Positions 1 through 12,800 of a stretch of DNA of 64,000 nt are shown here, in pieces. The number at the start of each line of letters is the position of its first letter. Position 1 is the stretch's first letter. The translations under genes were made by a program, and so were the position numbers. The stretch lies in contig JARCOQ010000016.1 of NCBI GenBank assembly GCA_029207755.1, positions 16,637,307 through 16,701,306 on the forward strand. Reading direction: 5' to 3'. Origin of the DNA: Chamaea fasciata. Lineage: Eukaryota; Chordata; Aves; Passeriformes; Sylviidae. A model generated the notes under the pieces. It was not told where the DNA came from. It saw nothing but the letters and a program-made list of their open reading frames with translations, and did no database searches.

Positions 1-3000
1 AAGCAATAGAAATCAGAGAAAAATACAACTGGAAATGCAGAAGATTTGGTTTTGATGTATTTAGTATTGTAAGAAGGTCTGTGTAAGGATGAGCTTACAC
101 TACTTTATAACCTAATGCCTCATCCCTTTCCCTTCTCTCCCTCAAGGAATGAAAATGACACTGCCTGCAGAATCCAAGAGCTGATATCCAATAGCCTCAG
201 ATAGCCCATGTTTATCTGAGAGAAACAGATAAGTCAAATTTACATCAAAGCATAAAAGGAAATAAATTCCTTCAGGATTATATTTCACATGGAAGATGAA
301 GAGATTCCTTTAAAGTATCCCCACTCTTCAAACCATCCTATGATTGCATCTACTTGAAACATTGTTGAGTCCAGCATGCTCTTCTGATTCCTAAGCTCTG
401 TCTATAAGAAAGACACCAATCCTCCACTGTGTACATATACTATGATAAGGATTTTAAAGCTTTTACCTATTTTATTATTTGGTTTGGAGATTTTCACCAA
501 GGATCCAATATTAGATTAACTGGGATTCACTAGAAAACCTGCCGGTTATGGAGAGAAACACAACATAGCTCAGAGTTAAAATCGATGTCCCTTTCTCGTA
601 CTTTCAGTCTTCTATCTAAAGCAATGACAAATACACTCAGAGGAAGAGAACAACTTTTCTTTATACATCATCTTGATTTTACAATACTTTTTTCTCTTTT
701 TATTCTTTTCGATAAAAATCACATGTGTTAATACTTTCCCTAATACATGCCAATGAAGCAAATACAATGAAAGAGGAGAAAATGAGTTTGAGCCATCCAA
801 ACTTCAAAATGAAAGGTGTAGAGGAAAAGGAATGCAGCTATATAAGACAAGTACAGCCTCCTAGCCCATTTTATACATACCAGGACCAGAGAAAAATTAA
901 AAGTTCTTGTCTCTTCTATAACAGTTGTGAAAACAGATGATCCTGGTGTCAGAGCAATGTTTTCCCCACCCCAAATGGAAGCTCCAGACAAAGGCAAACC
1001 AGGAAAAGCAGGTAGGCAGCCTAACTTCTAACACACTTCAGAGAAGCCTTCAATACACCTTTGTTAAATGGCTGCCAGAGAGTCCTTAACTACATTAATA
1101 ATCCACTTTTCTTGGACAGACTCCTACACTGGATTCCACAACTACGAGAAAAGACTCATTTCAGAAAGTCTTCCACACACCATATTTAAATGGAAATATC
1201 TACAAGTGAAATGATTCATGGTAAATGCCTCCACTAAGTGGATTTATGCCTCCATGATGTTCTAAGTAACACCTTGCAGATGATCTCACTTCATCATGAC
1301 ATCTCTGCTTCAGAATAAGAATAATTCTGTGCTGTTTTTTCAAGTGTTTCTCAGAATAATTCTACGCTGTTTCTCAGCTTCGATCCATTTTCTTGTACAT
1401 GCCATGTTTGTGACACTAAAATTTATGATCCAGAATAAAAGAAAGCTATTTCTTTTCAGAACTACTACAAATATTATTTTCTTGAACAGAAACTAACAAG
1501 TCTTTAAACACAGTAGTATTGGACATCTTTTCCAGAACCTTCTAGAAGCTATAAAATTGAGGTAAATAATATAGTTTCGGTTAGTGAGAAAATCAACAGC
1601 AATAAGTCAAACCTGGCTTTTCCCTGCCAATCCCACATGTGACTTGTGGCCTGACAGTGTTGTCAGCTCTCCATCTTAAAACAGCTTGGTTTTCCTTTCC
1701 ACTGAAACCAAACCTTTTCCACAGCGTCAACACATTCCCTGCTTATGGCCAGCCTGTTGTGACCCAGTACCTTCACAGCTGCTTGTTGGGTGGGTGGGGT
1801 TTTTTTGTTTTAAAATCTTCTTCTTCACAACAATTCTGACTGGCACATGAACTTCACTCCATGTTACTGAACTGTGCCCTGCTTTACATTCCAGGCTGTT
1901 GAGACCATCCAGTTCTTCCAGTAATTATCTGCTCCTCCACCCTACCAAAGTCTCTTAATCCTGTGCCATTACATTTAGTTCATCCTGAAGGACAGTCTCA
2001 AGACAAACCCTGAGGATCTGTATTAACAGACCAATTCTTCCCTTCCAAGTACAGCTTCTTGCTGTCCCCTTAAGTCATTCCCTGTCCAGTTTACCAACCA
2101 CCATTTTAACACCTTATTTTGTAATTTCCCATAGAGTACTACACAGACATGTTTCTTAAGTGTAGATAATGAACTTCCTACACCTAAACTAATATTTTAT
2201 CAAGTTAAAGGATGGGCGACATCTGGCACCAATTACTTTGGAAAAAAACCTCTCATCCATGTGTTATTTGCTGTTGAATCTGTCAATATTTTTTCAAGAT
2301 AGACTCTAGAAAGTCATCCATCCTCTTCAGACCAGAATAATTCTCTTGCCCCTCTCCCTTCCCCATTTTTTTTTCTTCCTTTTACACATTTTTTTTCTCT
2401 TAAAATGCAGTCATGATGTTTGCCAATAGATTTCACAAGTCTCTAAGGGCCTAGTTCTCGAGTAAAAAACAAACCAGAGATAGATGTTGATATTTGTCAC
2501 AAATACATTTAATCCCTCATTTTAGACAGAGCCCTTATTTGGTTTGTTTAATCTCTGCAGTTCAGGCAATCTCTTGCACATATATAGACTCACTTAATCC
2601 TTGCCTTCTTCCCTTTCTCTGCCCTCTTCTCACCCCCACACACAAGCACATGGCTGTACAGACCTGATAAAAATTAACTTTCATGAGCAAGCTACTTTAG
2701 TCTGCAAATCACCCTGAGCAAAATATTGCCAAGTAAGGGACACACTACAATTAAACATTAAGAAAAAGCTGCCCTAAAAAAGTGAAAAACACTTATTAGA
2801 AAGGATAGACAGGAGTCAGGAAAAACTAACTTATAGCAAAATCTGGTTTCTTAAAATAATTAAATTTGAAGCAATACAAAAAGAAAAAAGCCCCCTATTT
2901 CTGTGTTTCCAACTGTCTTCATGTTTGTCCAATTACTAACCCAGATATGGAAACAAACCAATGTATTGCACTTCAACTTTATCCCTGGAGATGCCTCCTT

Positions 3001-6000
3001 GAAATAAGATTCAAAACCACAACTTCTCAATTCCTATTAAAAATTCATTTCTTCGGAACACTGTTAGGCAGAACAGTGAGACAAAAACCTCTGAAAAAGA
3101 ATGCACCACCAGAGACGGAAAATTATTTTGAATCTTTTGAAAGCATTGATATTAAATCTTGTTACAAGCTGAAGTCTGTAACAAAGAGTATTATTTCCTA
3201 CAGGACACTTAAGGACTGTAGGACACCATGTCTCCATAGATCCGGGAAATATGTTTTTAAAGATACTCCTTCAAAGGATTCATCCAGAGTTTGGACAAAA
3301 CTAGATGTCCAAGTTTCCTGTCTCTTGAAGTAACAAGTAAAAAAAATGTTTTGAAGACTGTTAGGACAATCCTGGAAACATAAGAGCAGTCCACACAACC
3401 TCAAATCGTTCTCTTAAAGGAAAATGCTGGAACTGCAAGTTGTGACAAGGCAAATTTGCAAAACTTAAACATTTCCACAAGTTTTTTCAGCTGTTCTGCA
3501 GTGTTGCTGCAGTGTCCTCTGCTCCCAAAAAACCAGTCTTTCAACCGTTTTTAGCTGCAGCTTAGCAGAGGTGGGAAAAACTGTGTTTTTGCAGACAGAG
3601 CCATCAGCCGAAAGATTTGAAATACTTTTCAAGACATAAATTTCCTCCTCTCTCATTCCCCAAAAGCAGTGTTATAGAGAACCTACGTTATGGAAAACTC
3701 TCTACATACAAACGTCTACACATTAACAGGGAAAGAAAACAAGATTAAGAGAACACTGCAAGGACTGTAAAGTAAGAGAAATTCCCCTACAAATTGTTTT
3801 GGTTCTAATACTACTTCTAGCATGAACAGTTTTTCACTTCTATGATAATATCTTTCTTCATCCCCGGGTTCCCCAAGCATAACAACAACTTCAGAAAAAT
3901 AAAACAAGCACTGGGTTTTGGTTTTTTTGTTTCGTTTTGTTTTAAAACACAGCAGAACACAACAATATTTTCCCAACTGAGCAAGACAAAGTCACATTGT
4001 TCACTGCCACTCTGCTTTTTCTAATTTCATGGTGTGAGCAAAGGAGATTGCTCTAGCCTGAAAACAGGAGTTATCATCCAGCATCAAACTCAGCTTAAGG
4101 TATGAGGTCACGTCTGTAATGATTATTCAAAGCTGCAGTGATCAATATCACATCACAAGTGTCCAATCCAGAGGGCATTAAAGGATCCTGTTACTGCCTA
4201 TCTGAAGGATCACACCGGAGTTTCAGATGATATCAATGCAAAGGTAGAGAAAAGAGAAAATTCTCACCCCACAGAAGCAGCAAATTGAACTCTCTCTAGG
4301 AAGCTTCAAGCTTCTACTTTATGTGGAAACTATTTTACTTCAATTTGTCATTTCCATGTTAAGACACAAGTTTGTCCCATGGAGGAGAACCCCTTCATAA
4401 CCATCCACCACTACCTGAGGGTTTTTTTTTTTTTTTAGATGAGTGTCTAAATATTACACACACAAACAGCTGCAGGTAAACACAGAACTTTGTCAACCCA
4501 GCTCAGCATGGAAGGGAAAAGGAAAAGCAGACACAGGGAAGTCAAAAGTCAACTAACAAAACTCAAAGCACATTAAAGAGAGCTGTATTTAAGCCAACAC
4601 AGCTAAGAACTGCCAGCGGCACAAGATACAGGATTTTGTTCAGCGTTACAAAATGCCAGCTTTTTTCTGCTGATTTACTAGATTTTGTGCAATTCTCTAT
4701 TTTTAATATAAAGATAAAGCTCATGAGTCACCCTGAAATCTGCAGCCAGGTTCTTTCACTCTCTCCTTTCCAGAGTGGCAAACATTTCAAATTAAGCTGT
4801 AATACAAAGAATACTACGTGCACTAAAAGCTGTCTGTTCTTGTGTAGTGTATCAAGGCATGAAAATAGCACAACAGTGTTAAAAAAAAAAAAAGTGTTCT
4901 CTGGTACACAAAAAATGAGAATAGGCTAATTTTTACTACAGTGACTTTGCCATAAATCACTTTTTGCCCAATGAAAAATTAAAACACAAAGGGGAAAAAA
5001 CGGTTCCCTGTAACTAGAGCAAGATCTACTTGACAAGTCAGTCACATTAGTGATCTTATAGTCAAAAAAGGAACTTTTACCAAAACACAATATTCCGGCC
5101 CTGTTACACAGAGGGACTATTTGTAGATCTTCCACTGTACTGCAGTCTGAAAACTTTTAATTTCCATTTCTTGCTAAAATTATTTTTTTATCTTGACGTA
5201 TGTTTGACATCAGAGAAATATTGGATGAGTTTAAAGTACAAGTAGGGCTTGTCTGCCCTCCTTTTCCTAAATTTATTCAGCCTTTTCCTTTGAAAACAAA
5301 CACCATTCTACATCTACAAATTCTACAAATCCTGCATCATAAGTCCCACACCTACAACTTCCCCACAATTCCTGTGCAGCTCCATCCTCTACTGCCACAA
5401 GTACCTGGCATCTCTCTGAAGGAAACCATCACTTTTTTGGTTTCCCAATTACTGTCAGTCTTTCACTCCCTGTTCCGATTTAGTGGCACTACCCTTCTAA
5501 ACTCCTATTTGATTTGGGTCAGTTCTGCCCACTCCTTTTTCCTAGCACATTGTCAGGCTCTTGCTGCTTTCTCTCTCCCCAGTCTAGCATGCATGAGGAC
5601 CCTTTATGCCCAAGATATAACTCAGAGAAGCTTCCTGTCACCACATTTCAGAACCTCCAGAAAACTCACTTGTCATTAGGTGTAGCAGACTTATTCAAAG
5701 AGCAAAATGAAATCAGAGTTCATTATTTCTAAATATACTTGTGATAGTTTTGATGGTTTTTTTCCACTTCATTCCTCTCCTTACAATCTAAAATATGAAG
5801 GTCTTGACCTTGTTTTTTCAGTAGAGAGAAAGTTCTTGACTACAAGCACAGTCAAGAGGGCAAAATTTTCCACAGCACATCACTGACAATCAGCAGAAAC
5901 ACACTGTGCATGTACAACATCAGAATTGTAGGCAATTTCAAACCTTATTCTGCATCCCGACATACGAGTGACACTATACACTGGGCATGAAATGTAAAAA

Positions 6001-6364
6001 TGGCAAGAACTTTGTACATAAAACGTAGAAGGCCTTTGCCAGGAGTGAAGAGTAAAACTTTGTACAATACAAGCCTCAAATGTAATGATATTTACATGCT
6101 GAAACAATGACAGCCACAAATGACATAACCTTGCTTTTCTGTATTACAGAAACAAAGGTCACTATTCCAAGTGGAACGTGAGAGTGGTCTGGCTGAAAAA
6201 TCTATCACCTCACTGACCTCCACGGTTGATTTAACTGATTTGGAAGGCTAGATGAGTGCCCCATACAACACCAAGTCTGAGGGCATCCATCCTAAAGCTG
6301 TTTGCTCGCAGAGAACAACCCCCCTGAGCAGACGAAACCATTCATGTGTCAACAGTACATGGTA
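1..6364. other. AT-rich non-coding stretch
   Basis: I see no exon, RNA gene or intact mobile element here. Open frames of up to about 160 codons occur on both strands (for example plus-strand 5200-5679 and 2866-3333), but they have low-complexity composition, no recognisable domain and no convincing splice or polyadenylation context. Short homopolymers occur near 4,425 (poly-T) and 4,880 (poly-A). It could be intergenic or part of a large intron; the sequence alone does not say which. Confidence 0.5.
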
Positions 6365-6971
6365 CCTGCACTCCCCAAATACAGCAGCCAACAAGGGCCA
6401 GGTGGATTTGGAAGAGAACATGAGTAGTCCAGCTTCCAGGACTGCAGGACACATGGAAGTGAGACCACCCCCAAACAAGCTCAAAATCAATTTCTAAGAG
6501 AAAAACGGGTAGTCTATCTTCCAGGATTGCAGACACATGAAAGGGAGAGCCCCTAAACAAGCTCAAGATCCAGTTTTTGGAGAAAAAAGGGTACTCAAAC
6601 CACCATGACTGCAGACATACATTAGTGAGACCACCCCAAACCAATTCCAGTTTTATCTGAAGGAGAATATCAGGTGGTCAAGCTTCCAGGAATGGAGATA
6701 CATGAAAGTGAGATGCCAACAAACAAGCTCAGGGTCCAAATGTAGGAGAAAAAAGGGTAGTCAAGCTACCTAGACAGCAGATATATCAAAGTGGCACCAC
6801 CCCTCAACAAGCTCAAAGTTTAACTCTAGGAGAAAAAAGGGTAGTCAACATTCTAGAACTGCAGACACATGAAAGTGAGACCACCACGAAACAACCTCAA
6901 GGTCCAAATGAGGCAGAAAAAAGATTAGTCAAGCTTCCAGGACTGCAGACACATCAAAGTGAGACCACACC
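6365..6971 (+). repeat. 80-85 bp minisatellite, block A (forward)
   Basis: About seven diverged head-to-tail copies of an 80-85 bp unit. Recognisable landmarks in each unit are AAGCTCAAGGTCCA, then a run of A with GGGTAGTCAAG, then CTTCCAGGACTGCAGACACA and GTGAGACCACC. Copies begin near 6,433, 6,518, 6,599, 6,684, 6,765, 6,850 and 6,930. The leftmost part is too decayed to delimit. Open reading frames across the block are only periodic translations of the repeat. Confidence 0.85.
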
Positions 6972-7753
6972 TGTTATGACTGGGCCAGGAGACAAATCTC
7001 CCTTTAAATGCCTGTATTAGGACAGCTTTGGGTGGGGGACCCAAGGGGTCACACACACCGCCACTGCTCCCTGGAGCGATGAGGACGAGGAGGTGAAACA
7101 GCTTTGCCAGGTGCCTGACAGAGCCGGGGCTTCCGTCCCCACGAGAGCCGCAGGAAAGCACTAGCTCGTTGACAAGTCGAGGGCAGTCACGCAGAGAGGG
7201 CACTATCTGACTTATGGTGACAAGACACAGAGCCCCAGCAAGTAGCCCGATGTTTTCCCTGCTCACTTGTGTAGTTCGGAGTCCTGTCTGGCTAATGGCT
7301 CACCAGCTCTAGGGGTTTTTAGGTGTCCACTCCACTTCCAGTGGGCACTGCAGTCCCAGGGAGTTCTCTGGTTTGCGTGTCGCCATCAGGGGTGTGAGGG
7401 AAGCAGCGGAAGCACGGCCCCACGGGAAGGAGACAGTTTCAAAATGGACGCCGTTACGAAATAGGGGGTGAGGGATAGGGGTAAAGGTATACAAATGAAC
7501 TTATTCACATGCAAACTTGGAATGATAACGGATACAAATGAATAAGTCTTTAAATAAGTCTTTAACCTAGTAAACATGGAACAGTAACTTATGCCCCTAC
7601 GGAATGGAGCATGAGCAACTACGAGCATTAACAAGGGTACAGGTGTGACGTAGCATTAACAATTGATAGAAACATTTACAACATGGAACACAGTGATTAC
7701 TTTAGTACACACTTTATAAGAATCATCTGTTTTGAGATTTTATTCCCCATAAA
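6972..7753. mobile_element. GC-rich insertion in the minisatellite, possibly a solo LTR
   Basis: The minisatellite stops at 6,971 and resumes near 7,754; the roughly 0.8 kb between is unrelated to the repeat. It starts TGTTATGACTGG. If its right end is placed at CCCTAACA (7,762), the ends form a short TGTTA/TAACA inverted pair like an LTR. However, no target-site duplication could be matched and the right boundary is uncertain by about 10 bases. The left half is GC-rich and the right half AT-rich, with a TATAAAG on the minus strand near 7,710. It could be an old LTR in either orientation or another mobile element. No protein-coding domain is visible. Confidence 0.35.
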
Positions 7754-8065
7754 ACCCTAACAAGCTCAAGGTCCATTTATAATAAAAAAAAAGGGTAGTC
7801 AAGCTTCCGGGACTGTAGATACATGAAAGTGAGACCCCCCAAAACAAACACAAAGTCCTTTTGTAGGATAAAAAAGGGTAGTCAACTTTCCAGGACTGCA
7901 GACACATGGAGGTGAGACCACCCTCAAATAGGCTGAAGGTCCATTTGTAGGAGAAAAATGGGTAGTCAAGCTTCCAGGACTGCGGACACATTGAAGTGAG
8001 ATCCCCAAAAAGAAGCTCAAGGTCCATTTGTAGGAGAAAAACAGGTGGCAAAACTTCCAGGGTGT
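7754..8065 (+). repeat. Minisatellite, block B (forward)
   Basis: Three to four copies of the same 80-85 bp unit as block A, less decayed, with the CTTCCAGGACTGC landmark near 7,803, 7,888, 7,968 and 8,053. It ends at the inversion point near 8,066. Confidence 0.85.
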
Positions 8066-8462
8066 TCTCACTTTGATGTGTCTGCAGTCCAGGAGGTTTT
8101 TTTTCTCCAAAAATTGGACCTTGAGCTTGTTTGGGGTGGTCTCACTTCCATGTGTCTGCAGTCCTAAAACCTGACTACTTGATGTTTCCCTACAATAAGC
8201 CTTAAACTTGTTTGGGGGGGGGGGGTCTCACTTCCATGTGTCTGCAGTCCTAGAAGCTTGACTACCCTTTTTTCTCCAAAAATTGGACCTTGAGCTTGTT
8301 TGGGACTGGTCTCACTTCCATGTGTCTGCAGTCATGGAAGCTTGACTACCTGTTTTTCTCATACAAATGGACCTTGAGCTTTTTTTGGGGGGTGTCACTT
8401 TTCTCTGTCTGCAGTCCTGGAAGCTTGACTACCATTTTTTCTATTAAATGGGTCATAAGCTT
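8066..8462 (-). repeat. Minisatellite, inverted block
   Basis: About five copies of the same unit in reverse orientation: GTGTCTGCAGTCC, then GAAGCTTGACTACC, TTTTTTCTCC and GGACCTTGAGCTTGTTTGGGG. The block abuts forward block B and so forms a large imperfect inverted repeat centred near 8,066. A run of ten or more G lies near 8,213-8,225. Confidence 0.85.
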
Positions 8463-8574
8463 GCTGACAGCAGACACATGAAAGTGCCACTCCCCTAAGA
8501 AGCTGAAGGTGCAGTTTTTAGAGAAAAAGGGGTGGTCAAGCTTCCAGGACTGCAGACAAATGGAAGTGAGACCC
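8463..8574 (+). repeat. Minisatellite, block C (forward)
   Basis: About one and a half forward copies between the inverted block and the solo LTR. The last five bases, GACCC (8,570-8,574), are the left copy of the LTR target-site duplication. Confidence 0.8.
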
Positions 8575-9364
8575 TGTTGGGGGTTAGGTTTGTTCCTTCT
8601 TTCTCTAAAGAATTTTTTCCCTACAAGTTACCAAGGAGACCAAGTGTTGGATACTTGAGAGTACTTAACTGAAACAAAGAGGTGGACAAAAGGTGGAAGG
8701 GGGAGATAACGCAGGTAAAAGACAAAGCTTGAGGCAGCTGCGTGCTTTTCTGCTTCCGGCGTTCGGGGAGACGCGTGTCTGCCGCTCCTCGAGGAGCTCA
8801 GCCGCCGCAAAGCACGCCGAGCGGAGAACGGCTGTTGCTGGCTGGAGGAGTTTCACTGTGGCCAAAGGGATCCAGTCCTGGGAAATCTACTATCACCGGT
8901 TCGACCTGAATCCTGAGTTTTTCTCTGCCACTCGCAGAAGCTGGGCCGCTTTTCTGCCTCGCCTTCGGCTCCTTCGGCGCTGCTCCTCTTGCTGCGGCGT
9001 GACCCTGCACCCCCTGCGCTGCCGGGACATCCTGCCCCTGCCTGCCGGGACACCCTGCCATCCCAGCTACCAGCCCGGGACTTTTCCACTGTTCCAGCTT
9101 GGTGCTCTGAGGATCCTGCAGGGACACCGAAACCAAACTGCCCTGGGTTTTGTGAAACAAAGCCCTCAAGGTTCTTGGTACTGTTGTCGTTTGTCATTAA
9201 CGCTGTAGTTGTTTGGTGGGGGGGGGGGGGGGAGTTTTTTTTGTGTTTGTTTGCTTTGTATTACATACTAGTAAAGAACTGCTATTCCTATTTCCCAAAT
9301 CTTTGCCAAAGAGCCTCTGATTGTAATTTTACCTAGCAGATACCTGTCTTCCTAAACCAAGACA
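8575..9364 (+). mobile_element. Solo LTR of an endogenous retrovirus, ERVL-like
   Basis: A 790-bp element that begins TGTTGG and ends AAGACA (TG...CA) and is flanked by a perfect 5-bp duplication, GACCC, at 8,570-8,574 and 9,365-9,369. The minisatellite continues directly on both sides, so the insertion is clean. A polyadenylation-type signal (AGTAAA, 9,270-9,275) lies in the 3' part after a run of about 15 G. A 5-bp duplication fits class III (ERVL) elements; the ends resemble songbird ERVL LTRs as I remember them, and I have not aligned them. No gag, pol or env sequence is present, so it is a recombined solo LTR. Open frames through its GC-rich middle are not genes. Confidence 0.85.
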
Positions 9365-9612
9365 GACCCCCAAAAAGAAGCTCAAGGTCCATTTGTAGGA
9401 GATAAAAGGGTAGTCAAACCTTCAGGACTGCAGACACATGGAAGTGAGACCACCCCCAAACAAGCTCAAGGTCCAATTTTTTTGAGAACAACGGGTAGTC
9501 AAGCTTCAAGGTCTGCCGACACAAGGAAGTGAGACCACTCCCGAACAAGCTCAAGGTATATTCATAGGAGAAAAAAGGGTACTCAAGCTTCCAGGACTGC
9601 AGACGCATCCAA
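9365..9612 (+). repeat. Minisatellite, block D (forward)
   Basis: Three forward copies that continue the array after the LTR. The first five bases, GACCC, are the right copy of the LTR target-site duplication. The last recognisable landmark (CTTCCAGGACTGCAGACGCA) ends near 9,608. Confidence 0.85.
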
Positions 9613-9635
9613 GTGGGTTGCTGCATGGGGCAGTG

Positions 9636-9712
9636 TTTTTTTGTTTGTTTGTTTTTCTTTTTTTCCTCCTTTTTTTTTTTTTCCTTTTTTTTTTAATTTC
9701 CTTTTTCTTTCC
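9636..9712 (+). repeat. T-rich simple sequence
   Basis: A polypyrimidine tract dominated by T with scattered C and G, between the end of the minisatellite and a CR1 fragment. Confidence 0.8.
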
Positions 9713-9721
9713 CAACAACCT

Positions 9722-9852
9722 TCTAGAGTGCTACAGGCCGAGGGCAGAATTGCTGGACAGTGCCCAGTCAAAAAGGGACCTGGGGGGTGCTTGTTACAGC
9801 AGCTGAACATGATCCAGCACTGTGCCCTCGTGGCTACGAAGGCCAACAGACT
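9722..9852 (+). mobile_element. CR1 LINE fragment (sense)
   Basis: About 130 bp matching the CR1 reverse-transcriptase ORF near its C-terminal third, the part that reads roughly as a GPRQNCWTVPSQKGTW-like segment followed by 'NMIQHCALVATKAN'. The same segment occurs in antisense in each 9.5-kb unit further right (compare 26,370-26,500). It is truncated at both ends and has no coding capacity. Confidence 0.75.
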
Positions 9853-12800
9853 TTTGCAAATATTAAGAATATGCTAAATTTTATTCAGAAAACATTTCCT
9901 TCCAAGTCAATATAAAATAAAATATAACAGTGTTAAGCAACTTTTGAAAACCTATAACTAAAGCTCCCAAGGTTTTATTACTTTTTATTACTGTGCTTTT
10001 AACAGAGCTGTTCCAACATTCCATAAGTCTTTGCCTGAGATTTTATCTTGCCCTCATTTACATGGAATGAAATTCAGGAGGATCAGAAGTTGTTACACGA
10101 GTCACAGAAAGGCCACTATTCCCAAAATAACGCAGAGTTTTTAGGCTGCTTCTCATGTACCCCCAGGAAATATGCAAGAGTCTGGTTTAATAAGCCAGAG
10201 CATTAACTAGAAGCATGACATGTAAGATTTGATCTCTTCCCCTTTCCCTCCTCCTACATTTGACAGTCTGGAACTGGGAGAGTGGCAGGGTTGCCCTCTT
10301 TAAAGTTTCACTGAAATGAAGTACACAAAAAAAGCTCCCATTTTTATGAAACCACATTCCCCCACTCCAGATAAATCCTGTTTCACCAGAAAACCTCTGC
10401 TCAGCTCCTTTTGTACATCCATTCTATGGGATATCTGCTTACTGGTCCAGAAGCACTCTGGACTGATGAGGTAAAACAGGTAAGAGAAGAGATCACAAAG
10501 ACGTAGTAAAGGAAGACCTTCCCAACCCATTTGAAGAGTTAGACATAACTAACAGCATCTCCCACGTGAGCATCAATTAAGAAGTGACAAAGGGACAACA
10601 CCTGAAAAAAAGCCTTCAGCAGACTTTGCCTGTCAGCCCCATCAGGCTCACTAACATCATTTTCATAAGGAGGACAACTTGTATTCAAGGTTGCTTCCTG
10701 AACTCACTTCTCCAAACTGTCTGACCTGCAAAGGTGATGGCTTTGTTGTCACTGACCACATCAACTGTCCTGATGGATCACTAAGCTCTCCAGCAGCTTC
10801 CCAGTATTTTTAATAGGCACATAAATGGGAAAGCAAATAAGCTACAATAAAAATTTTAAAACAAAAAAACAAACAAACCACAAACAAACCATGGAGAATC
10901 TTTGAACTTCTAAAAAAAGAAGGCAAATTGTTGTTTAAAAACCATAGCAAGCACCCAGTGCCAACCAAACTAATGCTTAGGAAAGCTTACAGAGTCTAAA
11001 ATACAGTATTATTCTGGCTTCCTAATTTAGTGATACAGAGTCAAAGTTTCTATTTGACATATTCCACATAATTGCACTCAATTGTAGCACTGCCATTTAA
11101 CAGAAGCCAAAGATCCAGAAATGGAAAGAATTGCCCAATGTGGTATATTCAAGAATCTCTCCTTATTATTTAGCCAGCTCCATGGCCTATGTTCTCATCA
11201 CTTATGCCACGTGTTATATAATGCACTTTGGCTTAGAAAGTATTATCAGGATAGCTCTAAAAGTAGTATTTCTGAAAAGAAAGGGAAGAAGATTAAGACA
11301 AAAAGAATGTCTCTTCCAGGTGTTCCCAAACAGGGCCCAACTCTTCTAACAGACATTTCAGTTGGCTGCCTTTACCTTGGATTGGTTTTTAAGCAGAGAT
11401 ACTCATTCCAAGCTCTTCACTTCCCTCTAGCTCCAAATAATTTTTTCATTAGTGAACAGGACATTATTTTTATGCAAATCAAAGGCCCAAAGGAGTTTAT
11501 TTTATCACCAATACTTCTATCTGTACAACAGGTATAAAGAGAGCAGTACATCCACCCTAAACCTATCATCAAGGTATCCTGCTGTGCTGCTGATCAATGA
11601 TACTCTCTCCAGTTCTGCCTCTCAAACAACACAGGGAAGAGTATTCCCAACAAGCTGAACTTTTTCAGGAGTAAAGTTGTCCTATTCCTTCCAATAATGA
11701 TCTCTGGATCCCTGGTGAGTAACTCACATTTAACTGGCAGCATTCTGGGCTGCTCCTATTAACTGCAACAGCCTGAACAGCTTGAACCTCAACAAAATGT
11801 GCAGTAAACGACTGAGCTAATTTAACCTCATTAATCCTCAAACCAATAGAATAATTTGATGTCCACACAGAAGCTTGTGCACCGCCTCCAACATAAACAT
11901 GGCCCTGCAGGAAACCCACACCAACAATGTGCTGCAGCCCTGCTGCCAGAGCTACCAGGGCTGGGAGAATCACTGCACAGTCTCCGAGCCCCCTCGCCAG
12001 CTGCACGGCATGGGTCACACGCTTTGTTTGCTCTTGTTAACAGTCAAGGGGTTGTTTCCAAACTGGATGTATCCTGACATCTCCCCAGTGCCGCAGTTTT
12101 ATGGAGGAGGCTCCATTTTATCTGTAAACTGTTTACCTCCAGTTTTGACATGAACGCAAAAAGCATTGCTAGGAGAGGCAAACACAGAAAACCAAGCAGC
12201 ACTGGTACTTCTCAGGCAGGTACTTAGCTGAATTTAAGCTCCCTATTAATCATTAATTACAGCAGCATTTCAAAAATTTAGTTTTTGAAATACTTTCAGC
12301 ACTACTTAATCACAAAGGATGTAAGGTCTCCCTGAATATTTATGAACATCTACTTTCAGGGAGGCATTTTAAGAAATGTTCTTTATATATACTATTTGTT
12401 ATTTAAATTACTGCTGAAAGCCATGTGCTTTATTTTGTTCAGTACAACACATTTAAAACAATAACATGAGATTTTAATAGCAAAATCACCTAGCCCACAA
12501 AACACCATTCTACGGTGACTAGGGTGGCAAAACAAGGGTAGTTTCTAAACACAGAAAAAAAGAATTAAAAAGGATTTTTTCTAAGCATGCAAATGCAGGT
12601 CTTGGTACCACATACAAGAACTTAACTAGCAAAGGAACTTGGTCGTGCTAGAGTTTTAAGTACTGTGGTTTTTTATCAGACCTGGCCTCACTCATGCTTT
12701 ATGTCACTTATAAAATGGAAAAGGGGAATTTTAGGAAAGAAGTAACTCCCTTCAACTCCTAAATGCTGTAACTGAAGCCTTTTAAGTTTCAGTAGCATTT

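Noticed and set aside
5200..5679. Plus-strand open frame of 159 codons as a possible gene
   Set aside because: Composition is pyrimidine-rich and low in complexity, no domain is recognisable and no splice or polyadenylation context supports it.
7740..8110. Periodic minus-strand open frames of about 100 codons in the minisatellite
   Set aside because: The peptides are simple translations of the 80-85 bp unit and change frame with unit length; there is no start or promoter context.
8693..9336. Open frames of 115-171 codons in the GC-rich middle of the solo LTR
   Set aside because: They lie wholly inside an LTR with a defined target duplication; no retroviral protein is encoded in an LTR of this type.
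6365..9612. CRISPR-like array
   Set aside because: The unit is 80-85 bp, diverged, without unique spacers, inverted in part and in a vertebrate genome; it is a minisatellite.
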